DNA of 64,000 nt from Bacteroides helcogenes P 36-108 (GCF_000186225.1 NC_014933.1:3596001-3660000); one strand, 5' to 3'. Numbered from the stretch's first letter, positions 17,440 to 27,463 are shown. Numbers and translations are program-made. Notes: generated by a model from the letters alone, not told the origin.

Positions 17440-20079
17440 AATCCCCAAAGCTGTATTTATACGTAAAATCAAATCTTTATAATGATACTTTGTTGCTATA
17501 TCCGATATTCCCAAACGACTCTGCAGCAAATCTTTGATACGCAGTAATTCGCCACGCTTCACAGAAATGGCATCAGAAACACGATTAATTTGCGAACCAT
17601 AGAAGTTTAACTCACGGGGAGCTCCCATCCGGTCAGAAATTCGGTGCATATGCTGCTCATCACAACTGCAAAGAGGCATCTGATTATCCAATAAAAAATG
17701 ACAATTCATCAGTTTCCTGTTTATCTTCACCCCTTCGCTCTCGGCAGCAGCAGTAATAAGTGCATCTACAAAGTTCTTTTGCAAAGCACGTGTCATAACA
17801 TCGGGCAATATTCCATGCTCTGTAGTGGCAAAAATGCTGCGATGCAAACCATCCATCAATTCAACCACCGTAAAAGCTTTTTTGCCATTCACCGATTCGT
17901 TCTCCAACATACGCATCAGACGATTATTGGATAACAGATCCCAAAGAATATATGACTGAGCATTCTTCAATACTTGTGTCGGTGCATTCTCTACTACACC
18001 CAATGGAGTGTTGCGCAGTAAATAAGTATATTCCCCTACTTCCGCATCAAACAGCCACTTTGGATAAGTCAACACCTGATCGAGCAAAAACTTCATCGCA
18101 GCCTGCTGCTTTTCTTTCTCTACAAATATATAGGTCTTTTGTCCATCACCTACCGTAGTATTTTCTAAATAAATGCCACCGATATTAGCGAGTACATGAT
18201 AAAGGTAATTATTCCACTGATTGATCACTGCATAATATAAGCGAGAAGCTTCCTCGTAAGTCTGCCCTTTTTCTCCGGTTGTCGTCCACCGGATAATTTG
18301 AGGAACAACACGTTTCAGGTTCTCAATACCCAATAAAGAAGAATGGATAGCGTCATCACCCAAATCTTCAATTTGTGCACGGGGGTCAACAGCATCACGA
18401 ACATCCTGCGCTTCACTGTATTTATATAAACGATCGGTATGACAATTCAGAAAATCGGCAAGCAAGTCTTTCTCCGCTTCCGGTGTTTCTTTACCATACC
18501 AACGGTAACCATACTCTATGGCGAACAAATCATATGGCCCGATATGTGGAGAAAGAGCCGTAACCCCATCACCCGGTTGTGCCACATAGTTGAAACGGGC
18601 GTAGTCCATGATGGAAGAAGAAGTACTGTTCATACGGTCCGTAAAAGTCCTGGAACGTAAAGAATCTGTCGGAAAAGCCCAAGATGCAATCATGTTATGA
18701 CGTAATCCCAATGAATGTCCCACCTCATGACAAGCCACAAAACGCATGGCATCACCCATCAGTTCATCCGAAAGTTTTATACTGCGTGCCTCAGGACGTA
18801 CAACCCCCGTCTGCACTGTTATCCACTCCTGAAGCATACCCAGCACATTATGCCACCACATAATGTCTGCTTCCAGAATTTCACCAGAACGCGGGTCAAG
18901 AATGGAAGGCCCCATCGCATTTGCTTTGGTAGAAGCAGCATAAGTCAATACAGAATAATTCACATCGTCTTTATCCACATTCATGCTATCCGTCAATTCC
19001 TTTGCAATAATGGCATTCTTAAATCCCGCACGCTCAAAAGCGACTTGCCAGTCTTCAATACCCTGCATTATATATTTCCGCCAACGGCGAGGAGTGGAGT
19101 TCTCAATATAAAACACAATCGGCTTGGCAGGCTCCACCAACTCTCCACGAAGGTAACGTTCTCTGTCTTCTATTTTCGGTTCAAGACGCCAACGGGTGAT
19201 AAACGACTTCTTATCCACACGTTGCTGCCCGTCACTGAAACTCAGCAACGGATTGGTAAAATAGCCTACACGCGGACTATCCAAGCGTCCCATCATGGGT
19301 TTTTCAGGAAGCAACAGCAACGAAGAAGTAACTTCAACCGTTACATATACAGTCGTTGTTCCTTCTGTCACTTTAGTGGTCAACTCAGAGGTTGCCACAA
19401 CATTATTCTCGAAAGATTTTATGGAAAGAATACGGGACAGATTCTTAATAGCAGAAGTCCCCAGATTGATATTCGTAAATACATTGTTTATACTTGTCTC
19501 CGTACCATCATAAATATCATTAACTTTAACTACCACCGCAGTGGAATCTTTATTAAATGCTTCTATCTTGAAACCGGCAATCAATGGAGAAATATAATTA
19601 TCAAGTACCGATTGACGTATAGCATCTTTATCCGGTGTCAACGGTAAGGGACGACTTTGACGTACCAGCAATTTACCAGTCCCTTTATCCAGCTCAAAGC
19701 GAATCATTTGGTTTTCATAATTCGTGCCTCGGTTTACGCCTGCTTCATTCAATTCGGAAGGGACGCGCTGCAACTTATTTACCACAAGCATATCGCGCCC
19801 CAGCAATTGAGTAGGAACCTCAAAATAAAAGTCGCTTTTTTTTCGGTAAACATTAAACATGCCATTACAAACAATAGCCCCATCACCTGTCAACTTCTCA
19901 TAGCTGTCCTTAGACCGAACACTATCCCTAACTTCACTTTTCTTTTTCTTTCGGAACCATCCCATCGTCTCGGGTGAAACAAAATCGGATTGTCCGGCAT
20001 ACAACAGTACGGTGGGTCCACACATCAGGACACCCGTAATTACCATAATAGGCAGAAACGCTTTCAATCTCATTAACAA
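17434..20079 (-). CDS. Zinc-dependent metalloprotease (gluzincin/metzincin-like HExxHxxGxxH)
   Basis: 881 residues with an N-terminal hydrophobic signal; a second Met at residue 3 could be the start. The zinc motif HEVGHSLGLRH is at about residues 451-461, followed by a likely Met-turn SSSIMDYARF, so it is of metzincin type. The surrounding regions match the DUF5117/DUF5118/DUF4953 composition of large Bacteroidota zinc proteases. It is expected to be exported to the periplasm or surface. As first gene of an operon with SusC and SusD, it probably breaks proteins or glycoproteins for uptake; the substrate is unknown. A -7 box lies at 20188-20195. Confidence 0.9.
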   Translation of the reverse strand: MLMRLKAFLPIMVITGVLMCGPTVLLYAGQSDFVSPETMGWFRKKKKSEVRDSVRSKDSYEKLTGDGAIVCNGMFNVYRKKSDFYFEVPTQLLGRDMLVVNKLQRVPSELNEAGVNRGTNYENQMIRFELDKGTGKLLVRQSRPLPLTPDKDAIRQSVLDNYISPLIAGFKIEAFNKDSTAVVVKVNDIYDGTETSINNVFTNINLGTSAIKNLSRILSIKSFENNVVATSELTTKVTEGTTTVYVTVEVTSSLLLLPEKPMMGRLDSPRVGYFTNPLLSFSDGQQRVDKKSFITRWRLEPKIEDRERYLRGELVEPAKPIVFYIENSTPRRWRKYIMQGIEDWQVAFERAGFKNAIIAKELTDSMNVDKDDVNYSVLTYAASTKANAMGPSILDPRSGEILEADIMWWHNVLGMLQEWITVQTGVVRPEARSIKLSDELMGDAMRFVACHEVGHSLGLRHNMIASWAFPTDSLRSRTFTDRMNSTSSSIMDYARFNYVAQPGDGVTALSPHIGPYDLFAIEYGYRWYGKETPEAEKDLLADFLNCHTDRLYKYSEAQDVRDAVDPRAQIEDLGDDAIHSSLLGIENLKRVVPQIIRWTTTGEKGQTYEEASRLYYAVINQWNNYLYHVLANIGGIYLENTTVGDGQKTYIFVEKEKQQAAMKFLLDQVLTYPKWLFDAEVGEYTYLLRNTPLGVVENAPTQVLKNAQSYILWDLLSNNRLMRMLENESVNGKKAFTVVELMDGLHRSIFATTEHGILPDVMTRALQKNFVDALITAAAESEGVKINRKLMNCHFLLDNQMPLCSCDEQHMHRISDRMGAPRELNFYGSQINRVSDAISVKRGELLRIKDLLQSRLGISDIATKYHYKDLILRINTALGIK

Positions 20080-20187
20080 AAACTATCTTTTTAAATACTA
20101 AAATTCCTGCATGTTAAGTCTTTCTTTATATTGGCTCCATCAACAAGGTTTAAACAGAGCCCCATACTATCTCTAAATAGTGGGGGA

Positions 20188-20195
20188 CAAAGATA
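20188..20195 (-). promoter_or_regulatory. -7 box for the metalloprotease-SusC-SusD operon
   Basis: The minus strand reads TATCTTTG (TAnnTTTG), giving a 5' leader of about 100 bases. A short imperfect hairpin (20161-20184) lies at the predicted start of the transcript. Confidence 0.45.
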
Positions 20196-20322
20196 ATAAA
20201 ACCATGCATTAAAAACGACAACATGTTCTTAATAAGATATGAAAAAAATCCAAAACAGATCATAAAATGTAAGGATAAAAATTTATACTCCCTTCAAAGA
20301 AGCGAATATCTTAAGAAAATTG

Positions 20323-20330
20323 TATCTTTG
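20323..20330 (+). promoter_or_regulatory. -7 box for pheS
   Basis: TATCTTTG, a perfect TAnnTTTG, 40 bases ahead of the pheS ATG. Confidence 0.5.
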
Positions 20331-20370
20331 CACCGTTTTTAACTTAGAAAATAAATTAAGATAAAATGAT

Positions 20371-21405
20371 ATGATAGCTAAAATCAATCAACTCCTGCAA
20401 GAAGTGGAAGCGCTGAAAGCCGCCAATACCGAAGAGTTAGAAGCACTCCGCATCAAGTACCTCAGTAAAAAGGGCGCCATCAACGATCTCATGGCTGACT
20501 TCCGCAACGTAGCCGCCGAACAGAAGAAAGAGGTGGGAATGCGGCTGAATGAACTAAAAAATAAAGCACAAGAAAAAATCACCGCATTAAAAGAACAGTT
20601 CGAGAATCAGGATAACAAATGTGACGACATTGATTTGACGCGCTCCGCTTACCCGATAGAACTTGGTACACGTCATCCACTTACAATCGTAAAGAATGAA
20701 ATTATCGACATATTCGCCCGGCTTGGTTTCAGCATTGCCGAGGGGCCGGAAATTGAAGATGACTGGCACGTCTTCTCTTCCATGAACTTTGCAGAAGACC
20801 ATCCGGCACGTGATATGCAAGATACATTCTTCATCGAAACCAGTAGCGAAAACGTATCCCACAACATAATCCTGCGTACTCATACTTCAAGTGTACAAAG
20901 CCGTGTAATGGAAATTTCGCAGCCACCTATCCGTGTTCTTTGTCCGGGACGTGTTTACCGCAATGAAGCCATAAGCTACCGTGCACACGCTTTCTTTCAT
21001 CAAGTCGAAGCATTGTATGTGGACAAGGATGTATCTTTCACCGATCTGAAACAAGCCTTACTACTCTTTGCGCAAGAAATGTTTGGCAATGATACTAAAA
21101 TCCGCTTACGTCCATCCTATTTTCCTTTCACCGAACCCAGTGCAGAAATGGATATCAGTTGCAATATCTGCGGTGGAAAAGGGTGTCCCTTCTGTAAAGG
21201 AACGGGGTGGGTAGAAATATTAGGATGTGGAATGATAGACCCCAATGTATTGGAATTAAACGGCATAGACAGCAAGATATACAGTGGGTATGCCTTAGGA
21301 ATGGGTATAGAACGTATTGCCAATCTAAAATATCGTGTCAACGACCTACGTCTCTTTTCAGAGAATGACACGCGCTTCTTGAAAGAATTCGGGGCAGCAT
21401 ACTAA
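20371..21405 (+). CDS. pheS: Phenylalanyl-tRNA synthetase alpha subunit
   Basis: 344 residues. N-terminal coiled coil (about 1-85) that contacts tRNA-Phe, then a class II synthetase core: GTRHPLTI, GFSIAEGPEIEDDWHVF, HPARDMQDTF, RTHTSSVQ, the motif 2 region VYRNEAISYRAHAFFHQVE, and motif 3 GYALGMGIERIANLKY. A CxxC-type segment, CNICGGKGCPFCKGTGW, is typical of PheS in this phylum. With PheT (not in the window) it charges tRNA-Phe. It is monocistronic or leads the MFS-nth group; a palindromic intergenic element follows. Confidence 0.97.
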   Translation: MIAKINQLLQEVEALKAANTEELEALRIKYLSKKGAINDLMADFRNVAAEQKKEVGMRLNELKNKAQEKITALKEQFENQDNKCDDIDLTRSAYPIELGTRHPLTIVKNEIIDIFARLGFSIAEGPEIEDDWHVFSSMNFAEDHPARDMQDTFFIETSSENVSHNIILRTHTSSVQSRVMEISQPPIRVLCPGRVYRNEAISYRAHAFFHQVEALYVDKDVSFTDLKQALLLFAQEMFGNDTKIRLRPSYFPFTEPSAEMDISCNICGGKGCPFCKGTGWVEILGCGMIDPNVLELNGIDSKIYSGYALGMGIERIANLKYRVNDLRLFSENDTRFLKEFGAAY

Positions 21406-21428
21406 AGCAATCCCGGCTATAGCATAAT

Positions 21429-21497
21429 TAGGCACGGATCATACGGGAGGCACGGATTTCAAAATTTGATCGTGAAAATCCGCGCAATCCGTGCCTA
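21429..21497. repeat. Palindromic intergenic element, GGCACGGAT type, copy 1
   Basis: Arms 21429-21439 and 21487-21497 are perfect 11-base complements (TAGGCACGGAT / ATCCGTGCCTA). Inside there is a second GGCACGGATTTC whose complement GAAAATCCGCGC lies opposite. A related element is at 56227-56311. Such ATCCGTGCC-type intergenic palindromes recur in Bacteroides genomes. It may end the pheS transcript. Confidence 0.6.
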
Positions 21498-21513
21498 AAA
21501 AGTTTCAAACAAA

Positions 21514-22710
21514 ATGAAAGATAGACTTGTCACATCAGGGTATTGTTTCATCCTTGCGGCCAATTTTCTGTTGTTTTTCGGTTTCTGGCTGCTAATGCCT
21601 GTATTGCCTTTCTACTTATCAGAAGTATTTGGAGCAAACAAGGCAACTATCGGCATCGTACTTTCCTGCTATACCATCGCAGCACTGTGCATCCGTCCTT
21701 TTTCGGGATATCTGCTTGATACATTTGCCCGCAAGCCACTCTACCTTACAGCCTACTTTATATTCACCGCCATCTTTGGCGGATACCTCATAGCCGGTAC
21801 GCTAACACTATTCATTCTCTTCCGTATCATCCACGGCATATCGTTCGGCATGGTTACAGTAGGCGGAAATACCATTGTAATCGACATCATGCCCTCTTCA
21901 CGTCGTGGAGAAGGGCTTGGATATTACGGACTCGCCAATAACATAGCCATGTCCATAGGCCCGATGACAGGATTATTCCTGCATGATGCGGAAGTTTCTT
22001 ATACACTTATATTTTGTTGTTCATTATGCTCTTGTCTGGCAGGATTTGTGTGTGCAGCATTAGTGAGAACACCTTATAAGCCTTCCGTAAAGAGAGAGCC
22101 GATTTCACTCGACCGCTTCATCTTACTCAAAGGATTGCCTGCCGGTATCAGCCTGCTGTTACTTTCCATTCCCTATGGCATGACCACCAATTATGTGGCT
22201 ATGTATGCCCGCCAAATAGACATTCAGGCATCCACAGGTTTTTTTTTCACTTTCATGGCATTGGGTATGGCAGTGTCACGCCTTTTTTCGGGACGGTTGG
22301 TGGATAGAGGAAAAATTACACAAGTCATCTCCGCCGGACTATACATTGTTATCGGCAGTTTTTTTCTCCTTGCGGCCTGCGTTTATGTAATCCAGTGGAA
22401 CAGCAATGTCTGCACATATCTGTTCTTCTTTATAGCTTTGATGCTGGGCGTAGGATTCGGTATCATGTTTCCGGCGTACAACACGTTGTTTGTTAACCTT
22501 GCTCCCAACAAACAACGTGGTACAGCCACTTCCACCTACCTCACATCTTGGGATGTAGGTATAGGAATCGGCATGCTGGCAGGAGGTTACATTGCAGAAA
22601 TCAGCACCTTTGACAAAGCCTATCTGTTCGGAGCCTGTCTCACGATTGTTTCCACTCTTTATTTCAACCTGAAAGTATCCCCTCATTATCATAAAAACAA
22701 ATTAAGATGA
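21514..22710 (+). CDS. MFS transporter
   Basis: 398 residues with about 12 hydrophobic segments. The MFS loop motif between helices 2 and 3 is visible as RPFSGYLLDTFARKP, with a second copy, SRLFSGRLVDRGK, between helices 8 and 9. It resembles drug- or arabinose-efflux-type carriers of the inner membrane; the substrate is unknown. It overlaps nth by 4 bases (ATGA), so the two are translationally coupled though functionally unrelated as far as can be seen. Confidence 0.88.
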   Translation: MKDRLVTSGYCFILAANFLLFFGFWLLMPVLPFYLSEVFGANKATIGIVLSCYTIAALCIRPFSGYLLDTFARKPLYLTAYFIFTAIFGGYLIAGTLTLFILFRIIHGISFGMVTVGGNTIVIDIMPSSRRGEGLGYYGLANNIAMSIGPMTGLFLHDAEVSYTLIFCCSLCSCLAGFVCAALVRTPYKPSVKREPISLDRFILLKGLPAGISLLLLSIPYGMTTNYVAMYARQIDIQASTGFFFTFMALGMAVSRLFSGRLVDRGKITQVISAGLYIVIGSFFLLAACVYVIQWNSNVCTYLFFFIALMLGVGFGIMFPAYNTLFVNLAPNKQRGTATSTYLTSWDVGIGIGMLAGGYIAEISTFDKAYLFGACLTIVSTLYFNLKVSPHYHKNKLR

Positions 22711-23381
22711 GAAAGAAAGAACGTTATGAAAGAATAATTGCCTGGTTCAGAGAAAACCGTCCCGTAGCCGAAACTGAATTGCATTATGACAATCCGTTCG
22801 AACTGCTAATAGCGGTAATTCTCTCTGCACAATGTACGGACAAACGGGTAAATATGATTACTCCTGCCATCTACCGTGATTTTCCTACTCCCGAAGCGCT
22901 CGCCGCTACAGAGTCTGAGGTAATCTATGAGTACATCCGCAGCGTTTCTTATCCCAACAACAAAGCCAAGCACCTTGTGGGAATGGCGAGAATGTTAGTG
23001 AAAGATTTCAACAGTCAAGTACCCGACACTTTGGAAGAACTTATCAAACTACCCGGCGTAGGACGCAAAACAGCCAATGTCATCCAATCCGTCGCCTTCA
23101 ATAAAGCTGCCATGGCTGTGGACACCCACGTATTCCGCGTAAGCCATCGTTTGGGCTTGGTATCGGATAAATGTACCACTCCGTTCAGTGTAGAAAAGGA
23201 ACTTGTAAAATATATTCCGGAAGCCGACATTTCCATTGCCCACCATTGGCTTATCTTGCACGGCCGCTACACATGTCAGGCACGCACTCCGCAATGCGAC
23301 GAGTGCGGTTTACAATTGTTGTGCAAATATTATTGCCAGAAATATAAAGTAAGCAAAGAGAGTGGCCAGAATGAAGAATAA
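22707..23381 (+). CDS. nth: Endonuclease III (DNA glycosylase/AP lyase)
   Basis: 224 residues. Helix-hairpin-helix LPGVGRKTANVI with the catalytic Lys, the catalytic Asp in AVDTHVFRV, and a C-terminal 4Fe-4S loop with the exact C-x6-C-x2-C-x5-C spacing (from CQARTPQCDEC to the Cys after GLQLL). It removes oxidised pyrimidines in base excision repair. The start ATG overlaps the MFS stop by 4 bases. Confidence 0.96.
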   Translation: MRKKERYERIIAWFRENRPVAETELHYDNPFELLIAVILSAQCTDKRVNMITPAIYRDFPTPEALAATESEVIYEYIRSVSYPNNKAKHLVGMARMLVKDFNSQVPDTLEELIKLPGVGRKTANVIQSVAFNKAAMAVDTHVFRVSHRLGLVSDKCTTPFSVEKELVKYIPEADISIAHHWLILHGRYTCQARTPQCDECGLQLLCKYYCQKYKVSKESGQNEE

Positions 23382-23416
23382 ATGACGGTTTAATAGCTGA
23401 AAAAAGAAATAAATGC

Positions 23417-23424
23417 TAACTTTG
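23417..23424 (+). promoter_or_regulatory. -7 box for pgk
   Basis: TAACTTTG, a perfect TAnnTTTG, 47 bases ahead of the pgk ATG. Confidence 0.5.
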
Positions 23425-23471
23425 CGCTCATAAAAAAGAATTAGTAACACTTTTAAAATATATAGAGTATT

Positions 23472-24728
23472 ATGACAATTGATCAATTTAACTTTGCCGG
23501 AAAAAAGGCATTCGTTCGTGTGGACTTCAATGTGCCCTTGGACGAAAACTTCAACATTACAGACGATACCCGTATGCGTGCCGCTCTTCCTACATTGAAG
23601 AAGATTTTGGCCGACGGTGGTAGTGTAATTATCGGTTCTCACCTCGGTCGTCCGAAAGGCCCGGCTGATAAGTTCTCTTTGAAACACATCCTGAAGCATC
23701 TTGAAGAGTTATTGGGCGTTGAAGTACAATTTGCAAACGACTGCATGGGTGAAGAAGCCGCTGTCAAAGCCGCCGCTCTGCAACCGGGTGAAGTGCTGTT
23801 GCTCGAAAATCTCCGTTTCTATGCCGAAGAAGAAGGCAAGCCTCGTGGCCTGGCCGAAGATGCCACGGACGATGAAAAGAAAGCAGCCAAAGCAACCGTA
23901 AAAGAAAGCCAGAAAGAATTTACCAAAAAACTGGCTTCTTATGCAGATTGCTACGTAAACGATGCTTTCGGTACAGCTCATCGCGCACACGCTTCCACAG
24001 CACTGATCGCCAAATATTTCGACAAAAACAGCAAGATGTTCGGCTACCTGATGGAAAAAGAAGTCAAAGCAGTTGACAAAGTATTGAACGATATACACCG
24101 CCCTTTCACTGCCATCATGGGCGGCTCCAAAGTATCTTCTAAAATCGAGATCATCGAAAACCTGCTGAACAAGGTTGATAACCTGATAATCACAGGCGGC
24201 ATGACTTATACCTTCACAAAGGCACAAGGTGGCAGTATAGGTATCTCCATTTGCGAAGACGACAAATTGGAACTTGCTCTTGATTTAATAAAAAAGGCTA
24301 AAGAAAAAAATGTCAACCTTGTATTGGCTGTAGATGCCAAGATTGCCGATTCTTTCTCTAACGATGCCAACACCAAGTTCTGCAAAGTAAACGAAATACC
24401 CGACGGTTGGGAAGGTCTGGACATCGGTCCTGACACTGAAAAAATCTTTGCCGAAGTCATCAAAAATTCCAAGACTATCCTATGGAACGGTCCTACGGGT
24501 GTATTCGAGTTTGAAAACTTCACCCACGGTTCACGCTCTGTAGGTGAGGCTATTGTGGAAGCTACCAAGAACGGTGCATTCTCACTTGTAGGTGGTGGTG
24601 ACTCTGTAGCTTGCGTCAACAAGTTCGGATTGGCAAGCGGCGTATCTTATGTTTCTACCGGCGGCGGAGCACTGCTCGAAGCCATCGAAGGAAAAGTTCT
24701 TCCGGGTATTGCTGCCATCAACGAATAA
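23472..24728 (+). CDS. pgk: Phosphoglycerate kinase
   Basis: 418 residues, a normal length. Motifs: [11 protein letters not shown] near the N-terminus, SHLGRPKG (substrate-binding His/Arg), [20 protein letters not shown] and the nucleotide-binding NGPTGVFEF and [13 protein letters not shown]. It makes ATP from 1,3-bisphosphoglycerate in glycolysis. The gene has its own -7 box and a strong terminator at 24753-24797, so it is a single transcription unit. Confidence 0.98.
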   Translation: MTIDQFNFAGKKAFVRVDFNVPLDENFNITDDTRMRAALPTLKKILADGGSVIIGSHLGRPKGPADKFSLKHILKHLEELLGVEVQFANDCMGEEAAVKAAALQPGEVLLLENLRFYAEEEGKPRGLAEDATDDEKKAAKATVKESQKEFTKKLASYADCYVNDAFGTAHRAHASTALIAKYFDKNSKMFGYLMEKEVKAVDKVLNDIHRPFTAIMGGSKVSSKIEIIENLLNKVDNLIITGGMTYTFTKAQGGSIGISICEDDKLELALDLIKKAKEKNVNLVLAVDAKIADSFSNDANTKFCKVNEIPDGWEGLDIGPDTEKIFAEVIKNSKTILWNGPTGVFEFENFTHGSRSVGEAIVEATKNGAFSLVGGGDSVACVNKFGLASGVSYVSTGGGALLEAIEGKVLPGIAAINE

Positions 24729-24752
24729 GCCCACAGGAACAGCCATATAAAG

Positions 24753-24797
24753 GCTGCACTCAAATATCCATCTTGTTTTTGGAAATTTGAGTGCAGC
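24753..24797 (+). terminator. Terminator after pgk
   Basis: Arms 24753-24769 and 24781-24797 pair along 17 bases with one mismatch (GCTGCACTCAAAT against ATTTGAGTGCAGC); the 3' side runs into TTCTTTATTT. Confidence 0.75.
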
Positions 24798-24828
24798 TTC
24801 TTTATTTCATACATTATATCACAAAAAT

Positions 24829-25929
24829 ATGAGAAACACTCGAAACATCACACTGCTATCAGTCCTGATGCTGGCTACCACATTCACTCATGCCCAAACC
24901 TCCATCGGAGAAAAAGCGAAAGCAGACCTTTTACAGAAGACTACCTTCGGCGGATATGCCATAGGAAAGGTATCAGCCACCGACCAGAACCTCAATACCT
25001 CCATCAAAAGCCATACCAATTTCGATTTACGGCTGATCCGTGCTTATGTGGACGGAAAAGTGCTGGACTTCAAATATAAACTGCAACTGGAACTGAACGG
25101 CAAGCCCAGTGACTACACCAACGAAAAAGGCGTACGCGTGGTGGACGCATGGGCTGAATGGCAGAAATACAAATTTTGCTATGTACGCTTCGGACAATTC
25201 AAACGTGCTTTTACCTTTGAAAATCCCATGAATCCGTGGGACATAGGTTTCGGGGCCTATTCGCAACTCATCACCAGACTGGCCGGCATGAACGACCGTG
25301 TAGGTGAGCACTCCAGCAACGGACGTGACCTGGGACTTCAGGTACAAGGCGATTTCCTGCCCGCAGGAAGTGACAAACACAATTTCGTACATTACCAAGT
25401 GGGAGTTTACAATGGCCAGGGCATCAACCACAGCGATGAGAATCGTTCCAAGGATATCATCGGCGGCGTGTATGTCTATCCCGTCAAAGAACTTGCCGTA
25501 GGCGTCTTCGGATGGGCAGGAGACTACACCAAGAACGGAATCACCGTGGATCGCAACCGCATAGCATTCGGCCTGAAGTATGAATCGGCATGGACTGTAC
25601 GCGCAGAATACGCCACCAGTGAAGGACACAAAATAACCGACTACAACAGCGACGGCTCACTGAAAGCGGGTACTTCGGACAAGGCCGATGCTTGGTATAT
25701 GATGGTAGGCGCTCCACTTTCGCCCAAATGCAAGGTCTATGCCAAATGGGATGTCTATCGGGACAAAAAGGAATGGAGCTCTCAAAAGGCACTCTATTGC
25801 CTCGCAGCCAACTATTACTTTTACAAGAATCTGAAACTGCAAGCCAACTATACCTACACACGCGACAAAAGTACCACAGGTGACGGACATTACAATACCT
25901 TTGACCTACAGCTTTATTGGCGTTTCTAA
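24829..25929 (+). CDS. Outer-membrane porin, phosphate-selective porin O/P-like
   Basis: 366 residues from the ATG at 24829 (an earlier in-frame start at 24787 lies inside the pgk terminator). A signal peptide ends at THAQ. The mature part is a run of amphipathic strands ending in LYWRF with a terminal Phe, as in 16-strand porins; features such as DAWAEWQKYKFCYVRFGQFKRAF match the OprO/OprP porin family. It forms a passive pore. It stands directly before two dicarboxylate-type inner-membrane carriers, so it may serve their substrate rather than phosphate; that is inference. Confidence 0.82.
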   Translation: MRNTRNITLLSVLMLATTFTHAQTSIGEKAKADLLQKTTFGGYAIGKVSATDQNLNTSIKSHTNFDLRLIRAYVDGKVLDFKYKLQLELNGKPSDYTNEKGVRVVDAWAEWQKYKFCYVRFGQFKRAFTFENPMNPWDIGFGAYSQLITRLAGMNDRVGEHSSNGRDLGLQVQGDFLPAGSDKHNFVHYQVGVYNGQGINHSDENRSKDIIGGVYVYPVKELAVGVFGWAGDYTKNGITVDRNRIAFGLKYESAWTVRAEYATSEGHKITDYNSDGSLKAGTSDKADAWYMMVGAPLSPKCKVYAKWDVYRDKKEWSSQKALYCLAANYYFYKNLKLQANYTYTRDKSTTGDGHYNTFDLQLYWRF

Positions 25930-25982
25930 TGCTTCGCTATCCGCATTTAAAAGTCTTTTTATAACTATTTAAACAGAAATCT

Positions 25983-27431
25983 ATGATTACCATGATTATT
26001 GAGCTGCTGGTTGTACTACTGGCACTCTACGTAGGATCACGCTACGGAAGCCTTGCATTAGGAGCCATTTCCGGCATCGGATTGGCCATCCTCGTCTTCG
26101 GATTCGGACTGAAACCCGGTACTCCCCCCACCGATGTGATTTACATCATCGTTGCCGCCGTCACCTGCGCCGGCATCATGCAGGCCTCCGGTGGCATGGA
26201 CTGGTTGATACAGTTAGCGGAAAAACTGCTGCGCAAACATCCGGACAACATCACCTTCTTTGCTCCACTATGCACCTTCTTCCTCACCGTGCTGGTAGGT
26301 ACAGGGCATGTGGTCTATACTCTGATGCCTATCATCTGCGACATCGCTCTGAAGAAAGGCATACGCCCCGAACGCCCTTGTGGTGTGGCATCCATTGCCT
26401 CTCAAGTAGGCATCACTTGCTCACCCATTGCAGCCGCCGTGGTGGCCTTTGTGTCCATATCCAGTGCCAACGGATTTGAAATCACTATCCCTCAAGTATT
26501 ATGTGTATCCATTCCCGCCTGTCTGATCGGCCTGATTTGTGCTGCCGCCTGCTCTTACAAACGTGGGCTGGACCTCGACAAAGACCCTGCCTTCCAAAAA
26601 AGGATATCCGATCCGGAAACCTATAAATACGTTTACGGCAACGATGCCACGACACTTGACAAAGAGATTCCGGCCACTGCGAAACGGGCCGTCTATATTT
26701 TTCTCGGCGCATTGGCCGTGATTGTGACCTTTGCTGCCTTTCAGAACCTGCTGCCGACCCACGACCAGATTAAAGCCGTAAAAGACGCCGAAAGTCTGGA
26801 GATAGGTACTGGCGTAGCCCTGCAAGTGACGGCAGATATGTTGGTAAAAGCCAAGGCGGTAGTACCCGGTATGACGGAAATTATACAGAAACCTCTCGCC
26901 ATGAACCTCGTCATTCAGATTGTGATGATTTCTGCCGCCGCACTGATGATTATTTTTTGCAAGGCATCACCCAAAAAGGCAGTAAGCGGGGCTGTATGGC
27001 AAAGCGGCATGGTAGCAGTAGTGGCCATTTATGGCATCGCTTGGCTGGCAGATACTTATTTCTCCAACTATATAGACGAGATGAAGATTGGCCTGGGGGA
27101 CATTGTCTCACAATACAAGTGGTCCATCGCTTTTGTATTCTTTCTGGTCTCCGTGCTCATCAACTCACAAGGAGCAGTTGTGGTAGCCATGCTTCCGCTT
27201 GCCTACTCGCTGGGTATTCCCGGTTCGGTATTGTTGGGAGTATTCCCCAGTGTGTACGGCTACTTCTTCATCCCCAACTATCCATCGGACATCGCTACTG
27301 TGAACTTCGACCGTTCGGGTACTACCATAATTGGCAAGTATTTGCTAAACCACAGTTTCATGATGCCGGGTCTGGTATGTGTCACCGTATCTACAATTGT
27401 GGCATACGCCATCACTTCCATCTTCTTTTAA
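25983..27431 (+). CDS. dcuB: Anaerobic C4-dicarboxylate transporter, Dcu family
   Basis: 482 residues with about 10-12 hydrophobic segments and the Dcu-family N-terminus (ELLVVLLALYVGSRYG...GLGLAILVFG-like pattern, TPPTDV, GTGHVVYTLMPII, ASQVGITCSPIAAAV). Such carriers exchange fumarate, malate or aspartate for succinate during fumarate respiration, fitting the succinate-producing metabolism of Bacteroides. Start at 25983; a second ATG at 25992 is equally possible. It follows the porin by 53 bases, probably in one operon. Confidence 0.88.
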   Translation: MITMIIELLVVLLALYVGSRYGSLALGAISGIGLAILVFGFGLKPGTPPTDVIYIIVAAVTCAGIMQASGGMDWLIQLAEKLLRKHPDNITFFAPLCTFFLTVLVGTGHVVYTLMPIICDIALKKGIRPERPCGVASIASQVGITCSPIAAAVVAFVSISSANGFEITIPQVLCVSIPACLIGLICAAACSYKRGLDLDKDPAFQKRISDPETYKYVYGNDATTLDKEIPATAKRAVYIFLGALAVIVTFAAFQNLLPTHDQIKAVKDAESLEIGTGVALQVTADMLVKAKAVVPGMTEIIQKPLAMNLVIQIVMISAAALMIIFCKASPKKAVSGAVWQSGMVAVVAIYGIAWLADTYFSNYIDEMKIGLGDIVSQYKWSIAFVFFLVSVLINSQGAVVVAMLPLAYSLGIPGSVLLGVFPSVYGYFFIPNYPSDIATVNFDRSGTTIIGKYLLNHSFMMPGLVCVTVSTIVAYAITSIFF

Positions 27432-27455
27432 TATAGAGGTTTCAAAAAGAAAGGC

Positions 27456-27463
27456 TACCTTTG
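27456..27463 (+). promoter_or_regulatory. -7 box for the SLC13/DASS gene
   Basis: TACCTTTG, a perfect TAnnTTTG, 37 bases ahead of the ATG at 27501. It suggests that this carrier can be expressed apart from dcuB. Confidence 0.5.

Noticed and set aside
18715..19647. 310-residue plus-strand ORF inside the metalloprotease gene
   Set aside because: Antisense shadow; the opposite strand carries HEVGHSLGLRH and continuous family features.
23709..24227. 172-residue antisense ORF in pgk
   Set aside because: Phe/Cys-rich nonsense composition opposite a highly conserved glycolytic gene.
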